A stretch of DNA of 54,539 bases from Alphaproteobacteria bacterium MarineAlpha12_Bin1 (lineage in GTDB: Bacteria; Pseudomonadota; Alphaproteobacteria; UBA6615). The notes beneath the pieces are model-generated. The model had not been told where the DNA came from. It did not search any database and worked only from the letters and a program-made list of their open reading frames with translations. Shown here one piece after another: positions 47,420 through 54,539 of this stretch (position 1 is its first letter; every line of letters begins with the position of its first letter). The stretch covers positions 1-54,539 of the forward strand of contig PTJY01000006.1 of the NCBI GenBank assembly GCA_002937505.1, written 5' to 3'. The translations under genes were made by a program, and so were the position numbers.

Positions 47420-49128
47420 ATTCATCTATAAATTCTGATTTGTCTTTTACCAAAACATCACCTGCTGATGATGAACTATTATTTTGCCCTCTAGGAGGGG
47501 CTGGTGAGATAGGAATGAATCTTAACGTATATGGTCATGCAGGAAAGTGGCTAATGATAGATTGCGGAATAACCTTTGGTGATGAAAAAAATACTGGTGT
47601 TGAAATAGTCATGCCAGATGTGAGGTTTATTGAAGAAAGAAAAACTAACTTAATTGGAATAGTTTTAACTCATGCTCATGAAGATCACTTTGGTGCAGTG
47701 CATCATTTGTGGAATAGACTGCGTTGTAATATATACGCCACGGCGTTTGCTGCAGAGCTTTTAAAAAAAAAATTAGAGGAAGTTGGTCTACTTAAAAAGG
47801 TTAAAATAAATTTAATTAAACAAAATCAAAGGTTAGATATCGGACCATTTCAGTTAAGACTATTTGGAACAACGCATTCAATTCCTGAACCAAATTCTGT
47901 AGTTTTAAAAACATCTCTTGGTACTGTTCTTCATACAGGAGATTATAAGCTTGACCCATATCCATTGATTGGAAAAAAAACTGACCTTAAAGCTTTCGAA
48001 TCACTTGGGGATGATGGTGTGCTAGCTCTTGTAGGTGATTCAACAAATTCCCTTATTGATGGTAGTAGTGGCTCAGAAAAGGAAGTACGAGATAGTTTAT
48101 TTAGATTAGTTGGTCAGCTCAAAGGCAGGGTTGTTGTTGCCTGTTTTGCAAGTAACGTTGCTAGAATACAGACCATTATAGAAAGTGCAGAAAGAAATGG
48201 GAGATCAGTTGTTTTATCAGGTAGGTCTCTGAAGAGAGTTACCGATGCTGCTAAGTCTGTCGGGTACTTGAGGGATGTTCCTGCTTTTATAAAAGAAAAA
48301 GAAGCAAAATCACTTCCTCGTGAGAACGTTCTTATAATCGCAACGGGCAGTCAAGGTGAACCACGGTCTGCCTTATCAAGAATAGCAAGAGACGATCATT
48401 CACATATAAACCTAGATGAAGGAGATGTCGTTATATTTTCTTCTAGAATCATTCCAGGCAATGAGAGAGCAATCTCGAAACTTCATGAGCAGCTTGCAAA
48501 GAAACTCGTCACAGTTATAACTGAGCATGATCATTTGGTTCATGTGTCAGGGCATCCAGCTCGTGAAGAGATAAAAAAAATGTATGAAGTTGTTCGACCA
48601 ACAATTTCTATTCCCGTTCATGGTGAATCTCATCATTTGCGCGGTCATGCGGAACTAGCGAAGAGCTGCGATGTTCCATTCGTTAAAGAAGTGCGTAATG
48701 GTGATGTTATAGCATTAAGTTCCAGTGGTCCCGAATTTATTGGTCGTGTTCATACTGGTCGTTTAATGCTTGATGGAAATGATTTAATTAGTATGAATAG
48801 TAATAAAGTTGTTAAGAGAAACCACATGCAGGTAAATGGTTTTTCTTTTTTAACAATAGTCATTGATCAATCTGGTGCAATTATTGATACTCCTATGCTT
48901 GCTGCTCCTGGACTATTAGATAATGAGCCTGACGATATTCGCATTAAAAACCTTATAATTGAAGGTATTCTCGTTTTAATAGACGATTTACCTCCGCGTG
49001 ATCTACGTGATGATGAAGTTCTTGTCCAAAAAATTGAAGAGAAAGTATTAAAGGGTTTTAAAAGGTTAAAAAGAAAGTCACCATCGATTGAAGTGCATTT
49101 AGTTCGGGTTAAAGGTAGAGAGCTTTGA
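47416..49128 (+). CDS. rnj: Ribonuclease J
   Basis: A 570-residue metallo-beta-lactamase/beta-CASP nuclease that matures and degrades RNA with 5'-exonuclease and endonuclease activity. The zinc motif HAHEDH is at 86-91, GDST near 206-209, a beta-CASP domain follows, and HVSGHPAREE plus PVHGE complete the active site. In alphaproteobacteria RNase J works beside RNase E and helps 23S rRNA 5'-end maturation. It overlaps coaX by four bases. Confidence 0.95.
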   Translation: MNSSINSDLSFTKTSPADDELLFCPLGGAGEIGMNLNVYGHAGKWLMIDCGITFGDEKNTGVEIVMPDVRFIEERKTNLIGIVLTHAHEDHFGAVHHLWNRLRCNIYATAFAAELLKKKLEEVGLLKKVKINLIKQNQRLDIGPFQLRLFGTTHSIPEPNSVVLKTSLGTVLHTGDYKLDPYPLIGKKTDLKAFESLGDDGVLALVGDSTNSLIDGSSGSEKEVRDSLFRLVGQLKGRVVVACFASNVARIQTIIESAERNGRSVVLSGRSLKRVTDAAKSVGYLRDVPAFIKEKEAKSLPRENVLIIATGSQGEPRSALSRIARDDHSHINLDEGDVVIFSSRIIPGNERAISKLHEQLAKKLVTVITEHDHLVHVSGHPAREEIKKMYEVVRPTISIPVHGESHHLRGHAELAKSCDVPFVKEVRNGDVIALSSSGPEFIGRVHTGRLMLDGNDLISMNSNKVVKRNHMQVNGFSFLTIVIDQSGAIIDTPMLAAPGLLDNEPDDIRIKNLIIEGILVLIDDLPPRDLRDDEVLVQKIEEKVLKGFKRLKRKSPSIEVHLVRVKGREL

Positions 49129-49143
49129 GGGGGTTTTTGCTAT

Positions 49144-49548
49144 ATGATAGGAAAATTAAATCACGTTGCTATAGTTGTTCCTGATTTAGAGGTTGCAGCT
49201 TTATCATACTCCACTGTGCTTGGTGCTGAGGTGTCAGATCCAGTTGATTTGCCAGCACATGGTGTAACAACAGTGTTTGTTTCTTTGCCAAATAGTAAAA
49301 TAGAATTGTTGTATCCACTGAATTCAAGTTCTCCTGTGCAGCCATTTCTTGATCGCAATCCAGGTGGAGGGATACACCATATTTGTTTTGAAGTGGAAGA
49401 TATTTTTTATGCTCGTGATCAGCTTTTGAAAGAAGGGTCTACGGTGCTCGGTGACGGAGAACCTAAGGAGGGTGCACACGGAAAACCTGTTATATTTATT
49501 CATCCTAAAGACTTTTTCGGAACTTTAATCGAGTTAGAACAGGTTTAA
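49144..49548 (+). CDS. mce: Methylmalonyl-CoA epimerase
   Basis: A 134-residue VOC-fold enzyme that interconverts the two epimers of methylmalonyl-CoA on the propionate-to-succinate route. The metal ligands expected for the family are present: H7 in NHVAI, a histidine in GGIHHICFEV (74-83) and E130 in LIELEQV. It starts 15 bases after rnj, its usual neighbour. Its stop overlaps the end of the oppositely transcribed chromate transporter gene by four bases. Confidence 0.92.
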   Translation: MIGKLNHVAIVVPDLEVAALSYSTVLGAEVSDPVDLPAHGVTTVFVSLPNSKIELLYPLNSSSPVQPFLDRNPGGGIHHICFEVEDIFYARDQLLKEGSTVLGDGEPKEGAHGKPVIFIHPKDFFGTLIELEQV

Positions 49549-50807
49549 AACTGTAAACCTATTAAACTTAGGATTACGTTCGTGTTATACGTGTGAAATA
49601 AGGCTCCTAATGCTATTGTGAGGACGACAACCAACCACACAGGTGCTTTCTTGAAGGCGAGTAGAACTAATCCACAAAGCGCGATTATACAATCTTCGAA
49701 TGACAGTAAGGATCTTGTTATTACTGGATCTATAAATACAGCTAGAAGTAAACCGACCACTGCCGCGTTCACACCAGAAATTGATGATTTTAATGATGGT
49801 TTTACTCTGAGGATTTGCCAATAAGGGAGGGCAGCTGTAAGGATCAAAAAGGAAGGTAAAAAAACGGCTATAATTGCTATTAATCCTACTGCCCATGGTT
49901 TTAGATAATTAAATCCCATTTCCGATACGGTTCCAAGATATCCAGCAAAAGCAAACATTGGCCCGGGGATAGCTTGTGCAGCTCCGTAGCCCGCAAGAAA
50001 AGTGTTTTGATCAACCCAACCAGTTGTTACTACCTCGTTTTGAAAGAGCGGCAGCACAACATGGCCACCACCAAAGACTAGATAACCAACTCTATAAAAG
50101 CTTGAAAATAACTCAATTTCTTTTAGGGTTGTAAAAGTGACTAGAATTGGAAGGGAAATTAAAAGAGATACAAATATACTTATGCTTGTTATCGATAGAG
50201 CTTTTGAAACTGGATTATAAATTAGTGTTTCATTAGTTCTGCTGTCTGCCGTTATGAAGAATTTTCCAACTAACGCCGCTAAAATAATTAGACCTATCTG
50301 TACTGGTATAGAATTTGTAATTAACATCAGAAAACACGTTATCAGTGCAAGTGTTGTTTTGATTATGCTTCCACATGACATAATCCCCATTTGATATAGA
50401 GCCAACGCTACAATTGGCACAGCAGCTAGTTTTAGGCCATGTACTATTGAAAGTGGAATGCCATCTTCAATTATATAAGTGCTAATACCGAAACCGATCA
50501 TTAAGATCGCAGATGGGGCTGTGAATCCTAACCAGGCTAAAAATCCACCGAGGAGACGTCCTTTTAATATACCAATGGTGAATCCTACTTGACTGGACAT
50601 CGGTCCTGGAAGAAATTGACATAGAGCAACAATGTCATGGAACTCTTCATTGCTTAGCCACTTACGGCGAACTACAAAGTCGTTTCGGAAATAGCCAATA
50701 TGAGCAACAGGACCACCAAAAGATTTTAATCCGTGTATAAGAAATATTATAAATATTTTCCAAGGCCTAATATAATTCATATATTGTGTTTGCTTTTGGT
50801 GGTTCAT
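49545..50807 (-). CDS. chrA: Chromate transporter family protein (ChrA)
   Basis: A 420-residue inner-membrane protein of the long CHR family with two homologous halves. The first has FGGPVAHIGYF and LPGPMSSQVGFTIG and the second FGGGHVVLPLF and AIPGPMFAFAGYLG; the repeat of the GG and PGP motifs shows the internal duplication. About ten to twelve hydrophobic helices are visible. Characterised members export chromate, but many environmental homologues have unknown anion substrates. It is reversed relative to its neighbours and separates mce from proS, with no regulatory gene beside it. Confidence 0.9.
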   Translation of the reverse strand: MNHQKQTQYMNYIRPWKIFIIFLIHGLKSFGGPVAHIGYFRNDFVVRRKWLSNEEFHDIVALCQFLPGPMSSQVGFTIGILKGRLLGGFLAWLGFTAPSAILMIGFGISTYIIEDGIPLSIVHGLKLAAVPIVALALYQMGIMSCGSIIKTTLALITCFLMLITNSIPVQIGLIILAALVGKFFITADSRTNETLIYNPVSKALSITSISIFVSLLISLPILVTFTTLKEIELFSSFYRVGYLVFGGGHVVLPLFQNEVVTTGWVDQNTFLAGYGAAQAIPGPMFAFAGYLGTVSEMGFNYLKPWAVGLIAIIAVFLPSFLILTAALPYWQILRVKPSLKSSISGVNAAVVGLLLAVFIDPVITRSLLSFEDCIIALCGLVLLAFKKAPVWLVVVLTIALGALFHTYNTNVILSLIGLQF

Positions 50808-50848
50808 TTTTTTTACATTTATTAAATACTAATTAAGAGTTAGTTCTT

Positions 50849-51388
50849 ATGCCAGATTACTGTGATATAGCACCTGAGCATGAAATTCATGGACCGTACC
50901 ATGACAATGAATATGGATTCCCTGAAAAAGATGATTCAAAATTATTTGAGAGATTAGTTCTCGAAATAAATCAGGCTGGTTTAAGTTGGCTAACAGTATT
51001 GAAAAAACGTGATAATTTTTACAGAGCATTTAATGGCTATAACATCGAATTAATCGCTAATTATGGGGATTATGATAAAAAGCGTTTAATGTCAGATAAT
51101 AGTATTATTCGAAATAAATTAAAAATTAATTCAGTTATATATAATGCTAATAAAATTATGATCATAAAAAAAGAGCATAGTACGTTTTCGAACTGGTTAA
51201 ACAATTATCATCCACTAAAAAAATCTCAATGGGTTGCGTTGTTTAAAGATAATTTCAAATTCACTGGAAAAGAGATCACTGGAGAGTTTCTTATGAGCAC
51301 TGGTTATTTGTCTGGAGCGCATAGAGAGGATTGTCCAATTTTTAAAAAGATTCTAGAGCTGAAGCCTCCATGGATGAATATTGATTAA
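50849..51388 (+). CDS. tag: DNA-3-methyladenine glycosylase I
   Basis: A 179-residue base-excision repair enzyme that removes 3-methyladenine. The zinc ligands of the Tag family are all in place: C5, H18, H158 and C162. The base-pocket segment LEINQAGLSWLTVLKKR (38-54) contains the conserved glutamate (E39) and tryptophan. The C-terminal part is shorter than in E. coli Tag but ends after the zinc site. It is divergent from chrA, with 41 bases between, and very AT-rich. Confidence 0.93.
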   Translation: MPDYCDIAPEHEIHGPYHDNEYGFPEKDDSKLFERLVLEINQAGLSWLTVLKKRDNFYRAFNGYNIELIANYGDYDKKRLMSDNSIIRNKLKINSVIYNANKIMIIKKEHSTFSNWLNNYHPLKKSQWVALFKDNFKFTGKEITGEFLMSTGYLSGAHREDCPIFKKILELKPPWMNID

Positions 51389-51501
51389 AGTATAAATAAG
51401 AAGATTAGTAGTGCTAAAACGTTATATATAAACTCTTATTGAGAGAAACAGTCGCTAATAATGATTAATTAATACTTATTAATTTAAGGATAAATAAAGC
51501 A

Positions 51502-52830
51502 ATGAGACGAACACAGTTGTTTATGCCAACTTTGAAAGAAAATCCATCAGAGGCTCAAATTGTTTCGCATCGACTCATGCTACGTTCAGGGATGATTAGG
51601 CAGTCCACAGCGGGTATTTATTCGTGGTTGCCTGCAGGTTACCGTGTTCTTCAAAAAATTACTGAGATTGTCAGAGATGAACAGAATGCCACTGGCGCTC
51701 AAGAATTACTAATGCCAACAATTCAATCAGCAGATTTATGGCGAAAATCAAAGAGATATGATGATTACGGAAAGGAAATGCTCAGGATTACCGATCGTCA
51801 TGGTAGGGATATGCTCTATGGGCCGACTAATGAAGAACTAATTACGGATATTGTCGCAAATGAAATAAATAGTTTTAGAGAGCTGCCTAAAAATCTCTAC
51901 CATATACAATGGAAATTCCGAGATGAAGTTCGTCCTCGATTTGGTGTTATGCGGGGAAGAGAATTTTTAATGAAAGACAATTACTCTTTTGACTTAGATT
52001 ATGAGGGTGCGAAACATTCATACAACAAAATGTTTGTATCCTATCTACGAACTTTTGCTCGTATGGGTCTTAAGGCAATACCAATGGCTGCTGACACTGG
52101 GCCTATTGGAGGAGACTTAAGCCATGAGTTTATTGTGTTAGCTGACACAGGTGAAAGTGAAGTTTTTTGCGATCAAGAGCTGATTAATATGAAGCCACCG
52201 GGAGAAGAGTTAGATTTTACTTTGAACTTACAAACAATTGTTGATGAGTGGACACAATACTATGCAGCAACTGATGAAAAGCACAATCAGGATGATTGTC
52301 CAATTTCAGATGATAAATTAGTTAAGGCAAGAGGTATAGAAGTAGGGCATATATTTTATTTTGGTTCAAAATATTCTGATGCGATGGGAGCAAATATTCA
52401 GAATTCTGATGGTGAGTTAGTTTCTATAGAGATGGGTAGTTATGGCATAGGTGTTTCTAGATTAGTTGGTGCAATTATTGAAGCATCACACGATGATAAA
52501 GGTATTATTTGGCCAGAATCTGTGTCCCCATGGAAAATAGGTTTAATAAATCTAAATATAGATGATAAGGGTTGTAATGATATCTGTGAGTCACTTTACA
52601 ATCGAGCACTTCGAAATCAAGTAGAGATTCTCTATGACGATAGAGTTGATAGAGCTGGAGCTAAATTTGCCGACATGGATTTAGTGGGACTTCCATATCA
52701 AATAATTGTTGGTCCTAAAGGGCTTGAGGAAGGCTTTGTTGAGCTTAAATATAGAGCTACTAATAAAGTTGAAAAACACAATGTTGATGAGATAGCATCC
52801 TGGATTCTAAGCAAAGCACCCAATTCTTAG
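51502..52830 (+). CDS. proS: Prolyl-tRNA synthetase, short alphaproteobacterial type
   Basis: Charges tRNA-Pro with proline. The class II motifs are [10 protein letters not shown] (139-148) as motif 2 and [10 protein letters not shown] (about 312-321) as motif 3; GPTNEE (107-112) and MKDNYSF (157-163) bind substrates. At 442 residues it lacks the editing insertion found in the roughly 570-residue bacterial type, as usual in alphaproteobacteria, so clearing of Ala-tRNA-Pro must rely on a separate protein. lolC follows 50 bases downstream. Confidence 0.96.
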   Translation: MRRTQLFMPTLKENPSEAQIVSHRLMLRSGMIRQSTAGIYSWLPAGYRVLQKITEIVRDEQNATGAQELLMPTIQSADLWRKSKRYDDYGKEMLRITDRHGRDMLYGPTNEELITDIVANEINSFRELPKNLYHIQWKFRDEVRPRFGVMRGREFLMKDNYSFDLDYEGAKHSYNKMFVSYLRTFARMGLKAIPMAADTGPIGGDLSHEFIVLADTGESEVFCDQELINMKPPGEELDFTLNLQTIVDEWTQYYAATDEKHNQDDCPISDDKLVKARGIEVGHIFYFGSKYSDAMGANIQNSDGELVSIEMGSYGIGVSRLVGAIIEASHDDKGIIWPESVSPWKIGLINLNIDDKGCNDICESLYNRALRNQVEILYDDRVDRAGAKFADMDLVGLPYQIIVGPKGLEEGFVELKYRATNKVEKHNVDEIASWILSKAPNS

Positions 52831-52880
52831 ATAAGAGTAATGTAAGTGAATATTAGTGATAACTACCATAGGTGTTATTT

Positions 52881-54122
52881 GTGTTTTCGAAAGTAGAATG
52901 GCTAATTGCGGGCCGGTATATAAGGACCAGAAAATCAGAAGGGTTTATTTCTGTAGTTGCTTGGTTCTCATTGCTTGGGATTATGCTCGGCGTTGGGACA
53001 CTAATTATAGTTCTGTCGGTACAAAACGGCCTTAGAGCTGAATTAGTAAAAAGTTTATTAGGTTTTAAAGGGCACATATCTATAGTTTCAAATGACGAAA
53101 GCATATCTGACTACGACAAATTTATAGATAGTATTCGTCTGGTAAACAATGTTGCTTATATAGATCCTATTATTGAGGGGCAATTATTAGCGTCCTATGA
53201 TTCTCGTTCAGAGGGTATTTTGGCGCGAGGTATTAATAAAGACAATTTAGAAAATAGACTAATCATTACAGAAAATTTAATAAAAGGATCAATTGATAAT
53301 TTTTCAGGTGATGCATTAATCATAGGTTCAAGATTAGCTTCGAGTTTAGGCGTCAAGGTTGGGGACAAGTTAACATTAATATCTCCACAAGGGCTAATTA
53401 CAGTCTTTGGCTCTGTGCCACGGACTAAAGCATTTACAGTAAAGGGAATATTTGAGGTTGGTCATTATCAATTTGATCGAATTTTTATATTTATGCCTCT
53501 TAAGACAGCTCAAAATTTTTTTCGAATGAAAGATCAAATATCAAAAGTTGAAATCTTTCTTCAAGACCCCGATGAGCTCATTCTTCCAAAGAGATCGATT
53601 AAGAGCATTTTAAGATCAGGGTTATTCGTATATGATTGGCAACAAGAAAATAGTTCCATATTTTCTGCTATGCAGGTACAAAAAAATGTAATGTTTTTAA
53701 TTGTCATGCTGATTATTTTGGTTGCCGCCTTTAACATAATCTCAAGCTTAATAATGATGGTTAAAGATAAAGAATCAGCGATTGCTATTCTCAGAACTAT
53801 TGGAGCGTCGCGTGGTATGATAATGAGAATATTTTTAATTGCAGGAACAAGTATTGGATTTGCTGGAACGCTCTTAGGTGCTTTGGCGGGTGTTGTTATC
53901 ACTTATTATCTTGTTGATATTCAAAGTTTTCTTGAGAGGCTTACAGGTGAATCGTTTTTTTCCGCCGAAGTTTTTTTCTTTAGTCAATTGCCATCCAAAA
54001 TAGAGTTTTATGAAGTTCTTATGGTGTCAGGTCTGTCCCTTATGATCTCATTTCTGGCAACTCTCTATCCAAGTTTCAAAGCAGCTAGAACCGACCCAGC
54101 AGAAGTTTTGCGGAATGACTGA
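52881..54122 (+). CDS. lolC: Lipoprotein-releasing ABC transporter permease (LolC/LolE type)
   Basis: A 413-residue inner-membrane protein that, with LolD, releases lipoproteins for transfer to the outer membrane. One helix lies near residues 25-48, a large periplasmic domain follows, and three helices lie near 270-400 in an FtsX-type domain. The start MFSKVEWLIAGRYIRTR aligns with family N-termini, so GTG at 52881 is preferred to GTG at 52872. Many alphaproteobacteria carry a single LolC/E protein; no second one is visible here. Its last eight bases overlap the start of lolD. Confidence 0.92.
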   Translation: MFSKVEWLIAGRYIRTRKSEGFISVVAWFSLLGIMLGVGTLIIVLSVQNGLRAELVKSLLGFKGHISIVSNDESISDYDKFIDSIRLVNNVAYIDPIIEGQLLASYDSRSEGILARGINKDNLENRLIITENLIKGSIDNFSGDALIIGSRLASSLGVKVGDKLTLISPQGLITVFGSVPRTKAFTVKGIFEVGHYQFDRIFIFMPLKTAQNFFRMKDQISKVEIFLQDPDELILPKRSIKSILRSGLFVYDWQQENSSIFSAMQVQKNVMFLIVMLIILVAAFNIISSLIMMVKDKESAIAILRTIGASRGMIMRIFLIAGTSIGFAGTLLGALAGVVITYYLVDIQSFLERLTGESFFSAEVFFFSQLPSKIEFYEVLMVSGLSLMISFLATLYPSFKAARTDPAEVLRND

Positions 54123-54539
54123 GCCAGCTTTAGCATTAAGAGATATAGCTCAATCCTTTGACCAAGGAGGAAATACTATAGATGTTCTAAATGGCGTTTC
54201 TTTAGAGGTTATGCCTGGTCAAATCATTGCGTTAGTGGGCCCATCCGGGGCTGGCAAAACATCTTTATTACAAGTCGCGGGTTTGTTGGATACTCCAAAA
54301 AGAGGAGAGGTGAATATACTAAAATTCACTTCACTGGGATTGAATGACGCGCAAAAAACATTAATTCGACGAGATAATATGGGATTTGTTTATCAGTCTC
54401 ATTATTTGTTAAAAGAATTTACTGCGCGAGAAAATATTATGCTCCCTCAGATGCTATCAGGAATATCAACAAGTCAGGCAGGATTAAGGGCGGATTTTCT
54501 TCTTGAAAGAATGTCGCTCAATCATCGAAGTTCTCATCG
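54115..54539 (+). CDS. lolD: Lipoprotein-releasing ABC transporter ATP-binding subunit (partial)
   Basis: ATPase of the LolCDE complex, cut off by the window end after 141 codons. The translation starts MTEPALALRDIAQSF, has Walker A GPSGAGKTS at about 42-50, and the Q-loop in FVYQSHYLLKEFTA near 90-103, where LolD proteins typically read FVYQFHHLL. The ABC signature and Walker B lie beyond the edge. The ATG at 54115 overlaps lolC by eight bases, so translation is probably coupled. Confidence 0.92.
   Translation, partial: MTEPALALRDIAQSFDQGGNTIDVLNGVSLEVMPGQIIALVGPSGAGKTSLLQVAGLLDTPKRGEVNILKFTSLGLNDAQKTLIRRDNMGFVYQSHYLLKEFTARENIMLPQMLSGISTSQAGLRADFLLERMSLNHRSSH

Overview
The window is an AT-rich chromosomal segment from an alphaproteobacterium, probably a free-living, possibly marine, lineage that I cannot place further. 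The main evidence is gene order. The run tRNA-Leu, tig, clpP, clpX, lon, hupB, tRNA-Val, tRNA-Asp, nuoA to nuoN, birA, coaX, rnj, mce, proS, lolC, lolD is the standard alphaproteobacterial order. The short ProRS without an editing insertion and the glnB-glnA pair fit the same group. I see no frameshifted genes, insertion sequences, integrases, phage genes or CRISPR arrays. No gene-free stretch exceeds 300 bases; the longest, about 260 bases (22227-22488), holds only a candidate promoter for tRNA-His.

Region 1 (1-2057): tRNA-Glu(UUC) and the ribosome-associated GTPase TypA/BipA. Region 2 (2089-14617): an accessory block of degradative enzymes in several divergently arranged groups. It has two adjacent paralogues of unknown function, an HSL-type esterase, a flavin reductase-like protein, a 2,6-dihydropseudooxynicotine-hydrolase-like enzyme, a NicX-like ring-cleaving dioxygenase joined directly to a formamidase-like hydrolase, a variant cupin, an orphan protein made of two repeats, a medium-chain dehydrogenase, a fumarylacetoacetate-hydrolase-family enzyme, a one-domain extradiol-type VOC protein, a glutathionyl-hydroquinone reductase and a carboxymuconolactone-decarboxylase-family protein. 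Together these suggest opening and processing of aromatic rings, with a nitrogen heterocycle as one likely substrate. No regulator, transporter or ring hydroxylase is present, so the pathway is incomplete here.

Region 3 (14631-24442): housekeeping genes: a DEAD-box helicase, parE, a double DUF427 protein, glnA and glnB for nitrogen assimilation, a PLP aminotransferase, tRNA-His, the bifunctional NAD(P)HX repair enzyme Nnr, and tRNA-Leu. Region 4 (24604-31624): protein quality control (trigger factor, ClpP, ClpX, Lon with a heat-shock-type promoter), HU, and tRNA-Val and tRNA-Asp.

Region 5 (31767-45880): a complete 14-gene respiratory complex I operon with short gaps or overlaps throughout. 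Region 6 (45880-54539): birA, coaX, rnj and mce follow nuoN in a tightly packed run. A reversed chromate transporter and a DNA-3-methyladenine glycosylase I gene then sit where other alphaproteobacteria usually carry a small DUF1467 gene. proS, lolC and the start of lolD, cut by the window edge, close the segment.
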